The notes under the pieces are model-generated. The model searched no databases, was not told the origin of the DNA, and worked only from the letters and a program-made list of their open reading frames with translations. Of a stretch of DNA of 64,000 nt, positions 17,723 to 27,073 are shown piece by piece. Every line of letters begins with the position of its first letter. Positions within the stretch are counted from its first letter, which is position 1. The position numbers and the translations under genes are program-made. Origin of the DNA: Rhodoplanes tepidamans (GTDB lineage: Bacteria; Pseudomonadota; Alphaproteobacteria; Rhizobiales; Xanthobacteraceae); NCBI RefSeq assembly GCF_030813915.1, contig NZ_JAUSUJ010000007.1, positions 124,001-188,000 of the forward strand, written 5' to 3'.

Positions 17723-18994
17723 TCACGGCAGCAGGCGGAACGCCGAGATCGCCACCAGGGTCGGCACCGCCGCCGCCGTGGCGAGCCGCAGCGGGCCGAT
17801 GCCGCCCTCCGGGAAGCTGCCCTTGAGCAGCGAGTAGCCGGCCGGGTTCGGCGCGTTGGCGATCACGGTGAGGCCGCCGCCCGTGACGGCGCCGGCGACC
17901 AGGGCGTATTTCGATTCGGCATCGAGACCGTCGACCAGCGAGCCCAGATAGGTGAGCGCGGCGTTGTCCGTGAAGGCGGTCAGCACGGTCGCCCCGTAGT
18001 AGAGCGCCGTCGAATCGAGGGCCGCGAGCACCGGCTCCAGCCACCAGCGCTGCATCCCGCCGAGCACGACGAGACCGGCCAGGAAGAAGCCGACCAGCAG
18101 CCCCTCGCGCAGGATCAGCCGGCTCTGATGCCGGCGATACGCCTCGGTGTAGCCGAGGAAGAACAGGAACAGCGCGAGGAAGACGATCGGATGATGCGCC
18201 GTGACGATGACGCCGAGCAGGAAGGCCATGTGCACGGCGACGACGGTGCGCGGCACCTCGAGCTTGGCGAGCGCCGTCTCCTCGAACGGCATGCTCCGCA
18301 GATCGGCCCGGAACCAGATCGCGGCCCCGACCGCGTTGCAGACGACGGCGATCACCGCCTTCCACCCGAAGGTCTGGAGCATGAAGGGGAGGTCCCAACC
18401 CCACCGCTCCGCGACCATCAGCACGGGCGGGGCCGCGAACGGGGTCAGCGTCCCGCCGATCGAGACGTTGACGAAGAGGACGCCGAGCGTGCCGTAGCGG
18501 AACGCCTCGCTGGTGTGTGAGCCGAAGTAGCGCTGGCGCAGCAGCATGGCGGAGAGCGTCATGGCGGCCGGCTCGGTGATGAAGGAGCCGAGCAGCGGCC
18601 CGAACACCATCACGGCGAGATAGTAGGCGGCGGTGTGAGGCAGCGGCAGCTTGTGGGCGATCCACAGCAGCAGCGCGCCGGAGAGGTCGAGCACCGGGCG
18701 GCTCGCCGCGATCACCATGATGACGAAGATGAAGGCCGGCTCGGTGAACACCCGGCTCTCGAGATAGGTCAGCGCCTCGTGCGGCGTCGTCCATACCGCC
18801 ATGAAGACGAGGAGCACCATGGCCCAGAAGCCGAACACGACCTCGACCTCGCCGAGCAGGTGCCACAGGCCGGCATGCGCCGACTTGCCGTGGGCGAGGC
18901 GTTCGAACCGGCTGCTCGAGAAGGTGTGCAGCAGCGCGAGCGCGAACAGGCCGGACGCGACCAGCTCGACCGTGCTGGGGGCGACCCCGTCCAT
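17723..18994 (-). CDS. Putative Na+/H+ antiporter (PF07399-like membrane protein)
   Basis: This 423-residue protein is almost wholly hydrophobic, with about eleven to twelve membrane helices. The segments LGSFITEPAAMTLSAMLL, LFVNVSIGGTLTPFAAPP and TAFTDNAALTYLGSLVDG, and NAPNPAGYSLLK near the end, are those of the putative Na+/H+ antiporter family (PF07399), related to the ion transporter superfamily. Direct transport evidence for the family is thin. I chose ATG 18994, which leaves 8 bases after the stop of the receiver gene upstream, so the two are probably co-transcribed. Confidence 0.8.
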   Translation of the reverse strand: MDGVAPSTVELVASGLFALALLHTFSSSRFERLAHGKSAHAGLWHLLGEVEVVFGFWAMVLLVFMAVWTTPHEALTYLESRVFTEPAFIFVIMVIAASRPVLDLSGALLLWIAHKLPLPHTAAYYLAVMVFGPLLGSFITEPAAMTLSAMLLRQRYFGSHTSEAFRYGTLGVLFVNVSIGGTLTPFAAPPVLMVAERWGWDLPFMLQTFGWKAVIAVVCNAVGAAIWFRADLRSMPFEETALAKLEVPRTVVAVHMAFLLGVIVTAHHPIVFLALFLFFLGYTEAYRRHQSRLILREGLLVGFFLAGLVVLGGMQRWWLEPVLAALDSTALYYGATVLTAFTDNAALTYLGSLVDGLDAESKYALVAGAVTGGGLTVIANAPNPAGYSLLKGSFPEGGIGPLRLATAAAVPTLVAISAFRLLP

Positions 18995-19002
18995 CGCGAT
19001 GC

Positions 19003-19467
19003 TCAGCTGTCGGTGCGCAGGCGATGGGCCAGCCGGCCCGACCAGGACAGCGGCTCGTGGGACCGCGCCTCGGCCGGCGCCTCCTGCTGCGGCCGCGCCC
19101 CCCCGGCCAGCGCCGCCAGCACCGCGGTGCGGGTGAGCGGCCGCGGCAGCAGCACCGTCGCGCCGGTCACCCGGGCGAGAATGCGGTCCTCGATGCTGCC
19201 GCTCTCGATCACGGCGATGCCGAGCGCGGGATCGCGGGAGCGCAGCGACAGGAAGGTGTCGAGCCCGGGCCACGGCGGCAGCACCCGGTCGGTGACGAGC
19301 AGGCGGCAGCGGCCGTCGCGCAGCGCCCGGTTCGCCTGATGGCCGTCGCGGGCGACGAAGGTCCGGCAGCCGGCGCCGCCGAACCAGAAGGCGAGGGTGT
19401 CGCGCGTTCCCTCGTCGGCACAGAGGATCACGATGTCGCCGTCTCGGCCTGCGGTCTCGTGCGTCAT
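19003..19467 (-). CDS. Single-domain, degenerate response-regulator receiver protein
   Basis: The 154-residue protein has the pattern of a receiver domain: an acidic pocket near IVILCADEGTRDTLAFW, a likely phosphoacceptor aspartate in RLLVTDRVLPPWPG and a switch region IAVIESG, then a loop LLPRPLTRTAVLAAL where the usual lysine-proline is replaced by arginine-proline. It has no output domain. The C-terminal 35 residues are polar and may be disordered. The start is uncertain: ATG 19467 fits best, but ATG 19506 and 19530 are in frame. It is divergent from a kinase/regulator pair at 19624, which suggests that it belongs to the same signalling unit. Confidence 0.6.
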   Translation of the reverse strand: MTHETAGRDGDIVILCADEGTRDTLAFWFGGAGCRTFVARDGHQANRALRDGRCRLLVTDRVLPPWPGLDTFLSLRSRDPALGIAVIESGSIEDRILARVTGATVLLPRPLTRTAVLAALAGGARPQQEAPAEARSHEPLSWSGRLAHRLRTDS

Positions 19468-19543
19468 GGTCCGGCCCGCTGATTGATGTTCCGTCGTGCC
19501 AGACATGCGGTGCCAGGGTCCTCCCGGCAATTCGTGACGGTGG

Positions 19544-19577
19544 CCTAGGGTGCTATGCTCAGGGGCACATCCCTAGG
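19544..19577. promoter_or_regulatory. Inverted repeat CCTAGGG-N20-CCCTAGG in a divergent promoter region
   Basis: Two perfect 7-base arms lie in the gap between the receiver gene (minus) and the sensor kinase (plus). A TATGCT at 19553-19558 inside could be a -10 element. It is a candidate site for the LuxR-type regulator encoded at 21254. Confidence 0.45.
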
Positions 19578-19623
19578 TATCCACCCTTAGCGGCGCTTCG
19601 CGTGAAACGGCGGTAGGACCGTG

Positions 19624-21261
19624 ATGACGACCGTGCTCGACACACCCGTGCGCCGCCCGACCCCGATGTCGCTCTCCAAGGTGCTCTCGCTGCCGTGGCC
19701 CGTCCTGGGGCTGGCGTATCTGGCCGGCTACGTGCTGCTCGACTGGGTGAGCTTCCTGCATCCCTTCGCGCCGTTCGGCATCACCCCGTGGAATCCGCCG
19801 ACCGGGCTCAGCTTCGTGCTGGTGCTGCTGTTCGGGCAGCGCATGATCCCGCTCCTGTTCGTCGCGCCGATCCTCGCCGACCTGCTGGTGCGGCACCTGC
19901 CCCTGCCCTGGACGACCGAGTTCAGGACGGCCGCCGTGATCGGCGGCGGCTACGCGGTCGGCCTGATCGGTCTCCTGCAGCCGAAGCTGCGCTTCAACCC
20001 GACCCTCGGCACGATGCGGGACCTCGTGCTGCTGCTGGTCGTCGCCGGCGCCAGCGCCGCCGTCGTCTCGGTCGCCTATGTGGGTCTCACGGTCGACGCC
20101 GGGCTGCTGCCGCTCGCCGACCTGCCGGCGGCCGCCGTGCAGTACTGGGTGGGCGACATGATCGGCATCGCCATCGTGGCGCCGTTCGGCCTGATCCTGC
20201 TGACCCGCGGCCGCACCGTGCGGCTGTCGGTCGAGACCGCCGTGCAGGTCGCCGCGACGCTCGTCGCCCTCGCCCTGGTCTTCGTGTTCGCCGAGCGGCA
20301 CCACTCGCAGCTGTTCTACGTCCTGTTCCTGCCGATCATCTGGATGGCGGTGCGCGGCGGGCTCGAGGCCGTCACGGTCGGCGTGCTGCTGACCCAGCTC
20401 GGCCTGATCGCCGGCGTCCACCTGCTGCCGGGCGACGAGGTCGACGTCACCGGGCTGCAGGCACTGATGCTGGTGCTGGCGATGACCGGCCTGATCGCCG
20501 GCGCGCTGGTGACGCAGAACCGCCGCACAGCCCTGCAGCTCCGCCTGCACCAGGACTCGCTCGCCCGCCTCGCCCGCCTCGGCAGCATGGGCGAGCTCGC
20601 CACCGCGATCGCCCACGAGATCAACCAGCCGCTGACCGCCGCCGGCACCTACACGCGCCTCGTCGCCGAGACGCTGCGCGACGACCCGCACCATCTCGCC
20701 GTCAGCGAGACGGCCGACAAGGCCGCCGCGCAGGTGCAGCGCGCCGCCGACGTGGTGCGCCGGCTGCGCGCCCTGATCCGGCTCGACCAGTCCGGCCGCG
20801 CGCCCGTGCCGGTCGCCCGCATCGTGCGCGAGACGCTCGAGCTGATGCATCCCGAGCTCGACCGCCACGGCATCACGGTGACGGCGCGGCTCGCCGAAGA
20901 CCTGCCGCCCGTGCTGGTCGACATCCTGCAGATCGAGCAGGTGCTGCTGAACCTGATCCGCAACGCCGTCGAGGCGATCGACGGCACCGGCGCGTCGCAC
21001 GGCAGCATCGTCGTCTCCGCCGCAGCGGAGGGCGACATGGTGGCGATCGCGGTGGCCGACTCGGGCCCCGGCTTTCCGCCCGACTTCCCGGGGCCGGAGG
21101 GCTCCACCTTCGGGTCCAGCAAGGCCGACGGGCTGGGCTTCGGCCTGTCGCTCTGCCGCTCCATCGTCGAGGCCCACCGCGGCCGGCTCACCGTCGACCA
21201 GCCGACACGCGGGGCCGTGGTCCGTTTCACGATCCCCGTCGCCAAGGTGTCCGATGACTGA
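19624..21261 (+). CDS. MASE1-domain membrane sensor histidine kinase
   Basis: The 545-residue protein has an N-terminal MASE1 sensor of about eight to nine membrane helices (residues 20-295; markers TPWNPPTGLSFVLVLLFG and YWVGDMIGIAIVAPFG). A HisKA domain follows with the phospho-accepting histidine H331 in LATAIAHEINQPL, as in FixL-like kinases, then an HATPase domain (LLNLIRNAVEAID, VADSGPGFP, GLGFGLSLCRSIVEAH). The stimulus is unknown; no PAS or heme domain is present. ATG 19624 is used rather than the GTG one codon earlier. Its end overlaps the start of the response regulator gene by 8 bases, so the two are translationally coupled. Confidence 0.9.
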   Translation: MTTVLDTPVRRPTPMSLSKVLSLPWPVLGLAYLAGYVLLDWVSFLHPFAPFGITPWNPPTGLSFVLVLLFGQRMIPLLFVAPILADLLVRHLPLPWTTEFRTAAVIGGGYAVGLIGLLQPKLRFNPTLGTMRDLVLLLVVAGASAAVVSVAYVGLTVDAGLLPLADLPAAAVQYWVGDMIGIAIVAPFGLILLTRGRTVRLSVETAVQVAATLVALALVFVFAERHHSQLFYVLFLPIIWMAVRGGLEAVTVGVLLTQLGLIAGVHLLPGDEVDVTGLQALMLVLAMTGLIAGALVTQNRRTALQLRLHQDSLARLARLGSMGELATAIAHEINQPLTAAGTYTRLVAETLRDDPHHLAVSETADKAAAQVQRAADVVRRLRALIRLDQSGRAPVPVARIVRETLELMHPELDRHGITVTARLAEDLPPVLVDILQIEQVLLNLIRNAVEAIDGTGASHGSIVVSAAAEGDMVAIAVADSGPGFPPDFPGPEGSTFGSSKADGLGFGLSLCRSIVEAHRGRLTVDQPTRGAVVRFTIPVAKVSDD

Positions 21262-21874
21262 GATTCTCGAGGTCGCTCTCGTCGAGGACGATGCCGCGGT
21301 GCTCGATGCCCTCGCCCTCTATCTCGAGCGGCGCGGGCTGGCGATCTCCCGCTTCGAGTCGGCCGACGCGCTGGTGGCGAGCGGCGGCCGCGCTCCGCCC
21401 TTCGACTGCATCGTCGCCGACGTGCGGATGCCCGGCATGTCCGGCCTCGACCTCGTGCGCCACTACGCCGACGCGCCGGCGGCGCCGCCCGTGATCCTGA
21501 TCACCGGTCACGGCGACGTCGACATGGCGGTGGCGGCGATCAAGCTCGGCGCCTTCGACTTCATCGAGAAGCCGTTCGACGAGAACCGCCTGTTCGAGAC
21601 GATCGGCGCCGCGGTGACGCAGGCCCGCGCCCGCCAGCAGGACGCGGTGCTGCTCGCCGACCTCCAGGCGCGCTTCGAGTCGCTGAGCGAGCGCCAGCAC
21701 GAGGTGCTCGCACTCGCCACCGCCGGCCTGTCCAACAAGGAGATCGCGGCCCGGCTCGGCATCAGCCCGCGCACCGTCGAGATCCACCGCGCCTGGGTGA
21801 TGGAACGCATGGGCGCCCGCAATCTCGCCGAGCTGGTGCGGATGGAGATGCGGCTGCGCCCGCCCGGACGGTGA
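21254..21874 (+). CDS. FixJ/NarL-type response regulator with LuxR DNA-binding domain
   Basis: The 206-residue regulator has a receiver domain (EDDAAVLDAL at the acid pocket, phospho-aspartate D56 in IVADVRMPGMSG, ITGHGDVDMAV, and the lysine of FIEKPFDE) and a C-terminal LuxR helix-turn-helix (LSERQHEVLALATAG, SNKEIAARLGISPRTVEIH). It is the partner of the MASE1 kinase, whose gene overlaps it. It may bind the CCTAGGG inverted repeat at 19544-19577 upstream of the operon; that is inference. Confidence 0.93.
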   Translation: MTEILEVALVEDDAAVLDALALYLERRGLAISRFESADALVASGGRAPPFDCIVADVRMPGMSGLDLVRHYADAPAAPPVILITGHGDVDMAVAAIKLGAFDFIEKPFDENRLFETIGAAVTQARARQQDAVLLADLQARFESLSERQHEVLALATAGLSNKEIAARLGISPRTVEIHRAWVMERMGARNLAELVRMEMRLRPPGR

Positions 21875-21903
21875 CGCGCCCGGCCCACCCTGCGGCGCGA
21901 CGG

Positions 21904-21932
21904 AAAAGGCCCGCGCGGGCGGCGCGGGCCTT
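21904..21932 (-). terminator. Terminator between the response regulator and pssA (pssA side)
   Basis: Perfect 11-base arms AAGGCCCGCGC (21906-21916) and GCGCGGGCCTT (21922-21932) enclose a 5-base loop. AAAA at 21904-21907 becomes a T run on the minus strand, so it ends pssA transcription; it may also stop the plus-strand operon weakly. Confidence 0.8.
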
Positions 21933-21956
21933 GCGTCGGTGGTGCGGTGCGGCGCC

Positions 21957-22898
21957 TCAGTTCAGCCGGTTCGGCCGGTCGTCGCGCTTGGCGTCCGCCG
22001 CCGGCGGCGCCGGGGAGGCCGGCGGGGCCGGCTGGGCGGCGGCCGACGGCCCCGTCGCCGGGCCCGTGGCGGTGCCGGCGCCCGTCGCGGCCGCGGCCCG
22101 CTCGGCATCGGCCTGCGCCTGGCGGCGGTAGGACTTCCAGCCGAGCGGCAGGCAGCCGAGATAGATCAGCGTGCCGAGGGTGAGGACCTCCCACGGATAG
22201 CTGATCAGCAGCGCGAAGAAGAGCACGGCCATCAGGAAGGCCGGCAGCACCATCTCGGGCGCCACCCGGGTGCCGAGCTTCTTGCCCGACCACACCGGCA
22301 GCTTGGAGATCATCAGCAGGCCGATGGTCAGGGTGTAGAGCAGCACCAGCGGGATCGGGATGAGCGCCTTGGAGACGCCGAGGAACTGCAGGTAGATCGG
22401 CAGCAGCACCACGATGGCGCCGGCCGGCGCCGGGATGCCGGTGAAGAAGTTGCCGGCCCAGGCCGGGCGGTTCGGGTCGTCGATCATGACGTTGAACCGC
22501 GCGAGGCGCAGCCCGCCGCAGATCGCGAACACGATGGCGACGATCCAGCCGACGTTCTTGAGGTCGTGCAGGCCCCAGAACCACAGGATCAGCGCCGGCC
22601 CGACGCCGAAGTTGACGAAGTCCGCGAGGCTGTCGAGCTCGGCGCCGAAGCGCGAGGTGCCTTTCAGCATGCGGGCGAGACGACCGTCGACGCCGTCGAG
22701 GACGGCGGCGAACACGATGGCTCCGAGGGCGAGCTCGAAGCGCCCCTCGGCCGCGAGGCGGATGGCGGTCAGGCCGGCGCAGAGCGACAGCAGCGTGACC
22801 ACGTTGGGCACGAGGGTGCGGACCGGGATGGGCCGGAAGCCGCGGAAGCGCGGCTCGCGACGGTCTCGGTCGGGATCGAACGGAGGGAACAGGGACAT
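21957..22898 (-). CDS. pssA: CDP-diacylglycerol--serine O-phosphatidyltransferase
   Basis: The 313-residue inner-membrane enzyme makes phosphatidylserine from CDP-diacylglycerol and serine, the first committed step to phosphatidylethanolamine. The CDP-alcohol phosphotransferase motif is complete (DGVDGRLARMLKG then AELDSLADFVNFG). About eight membrane helices follow the family pattern. A proline- and alanine-rich tail of about 45 residues (after SYRRQAQADAER) is an extension. ATG 22898 starts the usual cytoplasmic N terminus. Psd, the next enzyme, is encoded upstream on the same strand, but a gap of about 950 bases separates them here. Confidence 0.95.
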   Translation of the reverse strand: MSLFPPFDPDRDRREPRFRGFRPIPVRTLVPNVVTLLSLCAGLTAIRLAAEGRFELALGAIVFAAVLDGVDGRLARMLKGTSRFGAELDSLADFVNFGVGPALILWFWGLHDLKNVGWIVAIVFAICGGLRLARFNVMIDDPNRPAWAGNFFTGIPAPAGAIVVLLPIYLQFLGVSKALIPIPLVLLYTLTIGLLMISKLPVWSGKKLGTRVAPEMVLPAFLMAVLFFALLISYPWEVLTLGTLIYLGCLPLGWKSYRRQAQADAERAAAATGAGTATGPATGPSAAAQPAPPASPAPPAADAKRDDRPNRLN

Positions 22899-23078
22899 GG
22901 CGGTCGAACTATAGATCCGCCCGGGCGGTTCCGCCATGCCGCGCGTCGCGGAACAGGACGGCGCGGTGAATGGTCGCTTCCACCCGCCGCGCCGGCGGCG
23001 TCCCCGTCCCAGATCCGCCCCCGCCGCGGCGGCGGCGTCCCGACGCCGTCGCCTCTCTGTCCTCCACCCCGAGCCCTG

Positions 23079-23318
23079 TCACCCCGCGTTGTCCGGCGAG
23101 GCCGGGCCGTGCAGCGCGGCGGCCGGCGCGGCCGCGGCGCTGCGGGCGTGGCGGACGGCCCGCGCCACCGCCGCCCAGTAGCGGGCCCGCTCCGGCTTGC
23201 GGAAGTTGCGCCGCTGCATCCGCCGCGCCACCCCGTAGGCGCGTGCCCCGAAGATCTCGATCAGCCGGCGGGCCTGAGCCTCCACCGGGCTGTCGTGGTC
23301 GAACTTGAATCGCGTCAT
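23079..23318 (-). CDS. Small basic protein of unknown function
   Basis: I do not recognise this 79-residue product. It begins TRFKFDHDSPVEAQARRL, has a basic helical core (ARRMQRRNFRKPERARYW) and ends in an alanine-rich tail. GAGG lies about 12 nt before ATG 23318. The amino acid composition is plausible for a real protein rather than for a random high-GC frame, and the spacing pssA - this gene - psd suggests an insertion between the two lipid genes. It may be co-transcribed with pssA, which starts 180 bases downstream. Confidence 0.5.
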   Translation of the reverse strand: MTRFKFDHDSPVEAQARRLIEIFGARAYGVARRMQRRNFRKPERARYWAAVARAVRHARSAAAAPAAALHGPASPDNAG

Positions 23319-23850
23319 CGCCCCGCCTCGCAAGATCGTCCGCCGCTGCGCCGATCGTCGACGCAGCTCCCTGGAGCACGTCCCGCGAACGCGATCCGTT
23401 CGCGAACAGGACATGATCCGACGAAGTGCCGGTGCGGCTGCCTCGCAATGGAATACGCAAATACGCTGCGATCGGACAGCAGATGCCTGCCGCCCGGGCG
23501 CATGGATGCGCCCGAAATCCGAGCTGATCTTTGGCTGGTCTCGATCACGGGCCGTTCGTGCGGTCCGGCCCCCCGGCGACGTCACGAAACGGCTTCTTGA
23601 TTATTGTCTGACTGCAGTCGCCCCGATGCCTCACGATTCTGTTCTGAGTCATGGCGGACGGCTTGGCAATACATACCTTGATACCGCATCCGGGGCAGAC
23701 TCGGGAATCCGGAACCAGTTTAGAGACATTCCAGGATGCGATGCCGAATCGTTCCGCGACGGACTCCGTCCGTTCTCGCCGGGCTATCGCCGGGCCCGCC
23801 GCGGGCCGGCCGGCGGGGCGGATCGCCGCCGCCAGCGGCGGCGCGGCGCC
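23319..23850. other. Non-coding gap between psd and the small ORF; contains a palindrome
   Basis: I see no gene here. Base composition drops around 23580-23720. A palindrome with arms CGCGAACG (23384-23391) and CGTTCGCG (23397-23404), flanked by GTCC and GGAC, lies at 23380-23412 and resembles dispersed palindromes of rhizobial genomes. Confidence 0.5.
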
Positions 23851-24552
23851 CTACCCGACCCGGAAGGTGCGGCCCGGATCGGCCGTCTTGAGGTCGGCGA
23901 TGACGGTCTCGCCCGCCAGCATGGTCTGGCCTTCGGCGACCAGCGGCCGGGTCCCCTCGGGCAGGTAGACGTCGACCCGCGATCCGAACCGGATCATGCC
24001 GACCCGCTCGCCCGCCCCGACGCTGGCGCCCTCGCGCACGAAGGTGACGATGCGGCGGGCGACGAGCCCGGCGATCTGCACCATGCCGATCTTCACGCCG
24101 GCCGGCGTGGCGATGACGAAGCCGTTGCGCTCGTTGTTCTCGCTCGCCTTGTCGAGCTCGGCATTGAGGAACAGGCCGGGCGTGTAGGCGATGCGCTCGA
24201 TGCGGCCGGCGGTCGGGCTGCGGTTCACGTGCACGTTGAACACGTTCATGAAGATCGACACGCGCGGCAGCGGCTGGCTGCCGAGCCCGAGCTCGGCCGG
24301 CGGCACCGCCGGGGTGACGCGGGCGACGCGGCCGTCCGCCGGCGACACCAGGATGCCCTCGCGCAGCGGCGTGACCCGCGGCGGGTCGCGGAAGAAGTAG
24401 GCGCACCACAGCGTCGCCACCACGCCGAGCCAGCCGAGCGGCGACCACAGCCAGAACAGGACCAGGCTGACCAGCGCGAAGGCGCCGACGAACGGATAGC
24501 CCTCGGAATTGATGGGCACGAGCTGGGAGCGGATCGAATCGACGATGGACAT
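23851..24552 (-). CDS. psd: Phosphatidylserine decarboxylase proenzyme (short type)
   Basis: The 233-residue protein converts phosphatidylserine to phosphatidylethanolamine at the inner membrane. It has two N-terminal hydrophobic segments (about 20-55), the family segments SPADGRV and [15 protein letters not shown], and the self-cleavage site Gly-Ser in [11 protein letters not shown], where serine becomes the pyruvoyl cofactor of the alpha chain. The length and the FGSR form are those of the short alphaproteobacterial Psd. ATG 24552 is the natural start. pssA follows on the same strand after an unusual gap of about 950 bases. Confidence 0.94.
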   Translation of the reverse strand: MSIVDSIRSQLVPINSEGYPFVGAFALVSLVLFWLWSPLGWLGVVATLWCAYFFRDPPRVTPLREGILVSPADGRVARVTPAVPPAELGLGSQPLPRVSIFMNVFNVHVNRSPTAGRIERIAYTPGLFLNAELDKASENNERNGFVIATPAGVKIGMVQIAGLVARRIVTFVREGASVGAGERVGMIRFGSRVDVYLPEGTRPLVAEGQTMLAGETVIADLKTADPGRTFRVG

Positions 24553-24591
24553 GGGTGCTCTCGAAAATGATCGGCGCCCTGCCTCTCCGTC

Positions 24592-24698
24592 CGTCATTCC
24601 GGGACGCGGACCGCAGGTCCGCGGGCCCGGAATCCATACTCACCGACCGGGATTATGGATTCCGGACAGCCGACCGGCGGTCGGCTTCCGGAACGACG
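24592..24698. repeat. Intergenic palindromic repeat, family B, copy 1
   Basis: The element starts CGTCATTCCGGGACGCGG, has inner arms CCCGGAATCCATA and TATGGATTCCGG, and ends TCCGGAACGACG. A second copy is at 33681-33785. It lies between psd and the Atm1-type exporter. Confidence 0.8.
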
Positions 24699-24801
24699 CG
24701 CCGAGGAGTGGCCGCCGTCCGCTTGAGTCGGGCGTTCGTATCACATCGTCGCGGCGGCCGCGCGGCTGCATCGACGGTCGCGCACAACCATCGTCACGGG
24801 A

Positions 24802-26787
24802 TCAGGCCGCCTCCTCGGCCCGGTCGGCCGGGCGCGGCGCGCCGTCGGGGCGGTCGGGCGCGTCGTCGTCGCCGGCGCCGGTGCCGGGCGGGTTGCGGTT
24901 GGGCGCCTCCGGCGCCCCCTCCTCGGTCTCGCCGGCCTGGGCGAGCTTCTCGCGCGCCTCCTCGGCCTCGCGCTGGCGGTTCCACATCGAGGCGTAGAGG
25001 CCGCCCTCGGCCAGCAGCGCCGCGTGGGTGCCGCGCTCGACGATGCGGCCCTTGTCGAGCACGATGATCTCGTCGGCCGCCACGATGGTCGACAGCCGAT
25101 GCGCGATCACCAGGGTCGTGCGGTTCCTCGACACCTGCTGGAGCGCGTCCTGGATCTCCTTCTCGGTGTGGCTGTCGAGCGCCGAGGTCGCCTCGTCGAG
25201 CAGCAGGATCGGCGGGCCCTTGAGGATCGTCCGGGCGATGGCGACGCGCTGCTTCTCGCCGCCCGACAGCTTGAGGCCGCGCTCGCCGACCTCGGTGTCG
25301 TAGCCCTTGGGCGCCATCCGGATGAAGCCGTCGATGCGGGCGAGGCGGGCCGCCTCCTCCACCTCGGCGTCGGTCGCCTCCCAGCGGCCGTAGCGGATGT
25401 TGTAGCGAATGGTGTCGTTGAACAGCACCGTGTCCTGCGGGACCATGCCGATGCTTTCGCGCAGCGACCGCTGGGTCACGGCCCGCAGATCCTGCCCGTC
25501 GATGGTGATGCGGCCGCCGGTGACGTCGTAGAATCGGTACAAGAGCCGCGAGACGGTCGACTTGCCGGCCCCCGAGGGGCCGACGATCGCCACCGTCTTG
25601 CCGGCCGGCACCTCGAAGGAGAGGCCCTGCAGGATCGGCCGGTCGGGGTCGTAGGCGAAGCGCACGTCCTCGAACCGGATGGTGCCGGCCGCCACCGCGA
25701 GCGGCGCCGCCCCCGGGGCGTCGGCGATCTCGGTCTCGCGCTCCAGGATGTGGAACATCGATTCGATGTCGATGATCGCCTGCTTGATCTCGCGGTACAC
25801 CATGCCCATGAAGTTGAGCGGCTGGTAGAGCTGGATCATCATCGCGTTGATCATGACGAAGTCGCCGATCGTGTGGGTGCCGTTGCGCACCCCGATCACG
25901 CACATCGCCATCACCACGGTCAGCCCGATCGAGAAGATCGCCGCCTGCCCGGCATTGAGCACCGCGAGCGACGTGTAGGCCTTGACGCTCGCCTCCTCGT
26001 AGCGGGCCATCGAGCGGTCGTAGCGCCTGGCCTCGCGCTCCTCGGCCGAGAAGTACTTCACGGTCTCGTAGTTGAGCAGCGAGTCGATCGCCTTGGTGTT
26101 GGCGTCGGTATCGCTGTCGTTCATCTTGCGGCGAATGCCGATCCGCCACTCGGTCGCGACATAGGTGTAGGCCATGTACAGCGCCACCGTGACCACGACG
26201 GTGGCGACGTAGCGCCAGTCGAACTGCCAGAACAGCACCGCGACGATCAGGGCGAACTCGACGATCGTCGGGACGAGTTGCAGCAGCACCATCCGGACGA
26301 TGATCTCGATGCCGTTGCGGCCGCGCTCCAGCACCCGGGTCAGGCCGCCGGTCTTGCGCTCGAGATGGAAGCGCAGCGACAGCTTGTGCATGTGCTCGAA
26401 GGTGAGGATCGCCAGCCGCCGCACCGCGTGCATGGCGACCTTGGCGAACAGGCCGTCGCGGGCCTGGGTGAGCAGCGCCATCAGGATGCGGCTGCCGCCA
26501 TAGGCGATGGTGAGGGCGATCGGCGCCGCCGCCACCCAGGCGAGCGTCGTCGCCGTGCCGGCCGGGGCGCCGGTCTCGGTCAGCGCGTCGGTCGCCCACT
26601 TGAACGTGAACGGCATCAGGACGGTGGCGAGCTTGGCGCCGAGCAGCAGCACCAGCGCCCAGACGACGCGCGCCTTCAGGTCGGCCCGGTCGGACGGCCA
26701 GATATAGGGCCACAGCGCGACCAGGGTGGCGAGCAGCCGCCCGCCGTCGGCGGGCTGGTCACGGGAGTCGGGCGCGGATCGTCGCAT
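24802..26787 (-). CDS. Atm1/HMT1-type ABC exporter (fused permease and ATPase)
   Basis: This 661-residue half-transporter has an N-terminal six-helix exporter domain (about 40-340) and a C-terminal ATPase (about 370-610) with Walker A GPSGAGKST, signature LSGGEKQR, Walker B ILLLDEATSALD and the switch histidine in VIAHRLST. Segments such as NYETVKYFSAEEREARRY and FMGMVYREIKQA are those of the mitochondrial Atm1 / bacterial NaAtm1 family, which exports glutathione conjugates and sulfur-containing or metal species. It should act as a homodimer in the inner membrane. An acidic, proline-rich C-terminal tail of about 50 residues is an extension. It is transcribed away from the LOG gene. Confidence 0.93.
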   Translation of the reverse strand: MRRSAPDSRDQPADGGRLLATLVALWPYIWPSDRADLKARVVWALVLLLGAKLATVLMPFTFKWATDALTETGAPAGTATTLAWVAAAPIALTIAYGGSRILMALLTQARDGLFAKVAMHAVRRLAILTFEHMHKLSLRFHLERKTGGLTRVLERGRNGIEIIVRMVLLQLVPTIVEFALIVAVLFWQFDWRYVATVVVTVALYMAYTYVATEWRIGIRRKMNDSDTDANTKAIDSLLNYETVKYFSAEEREARRYDRSMARYEEASVKAYTSLAVLNAGQAAIFSIGLTVVMAMCVIGVRNGTHTIGDFVMINAMMIQLYQPLNFMGMVYREIKQAIIDIESMFHILERETEIADAPGAAPLAVAAGTIRFEDVRFAYDPDRPILQGLSFEVPAGKTVAIVGPSGAGKSTVSRLLYRFYDVTGGRITIDGQDLRAVTQRSLRESIGMVPQDTVLFNDTIRYNIRYGRWEATDAEVEEAARLARIDGFIRMAPKGYDTEVGERGLKLSGGEKQRVAIARTILKGPPILLLDEATSALDSHTEKEIQDALQQVSRNRTTLVIAHRLSTIVAADEIIVLDKGRIVERGTHAALLAEGGLYASMWNRQREAEEAREKLAQAGETEEGAPEAPNRNPPGTGAGDDDAPDRPDGAPRPADRAEEAA

Positions 26788-27073
26788 GCGGTCTCGATTC
26801 GGGTCGGCGGCGAAGGCCCCTGCGGGATCGCCGGCAGGGGCGACGGCGCGGCCGGGTACGGAGGTCGGCTACGGGTCGGCGGATGGACCGGGAGGCGCGG
26901 CGACGCCGCGGCCGGACCGGCAGGACGGCGGGACAGGTCCGCCCTCCCCCATATAGGCCCTCCCGCACCGGTGTGCAGCCGCTCTCCTCGCAGCCATCCG
27001 ATGCCCACCCGACACGCGCCGGCACGGGGCCGGACAGGGCGCCGGGCTTGACGCGAGCAGCCGCCGAGACCAG

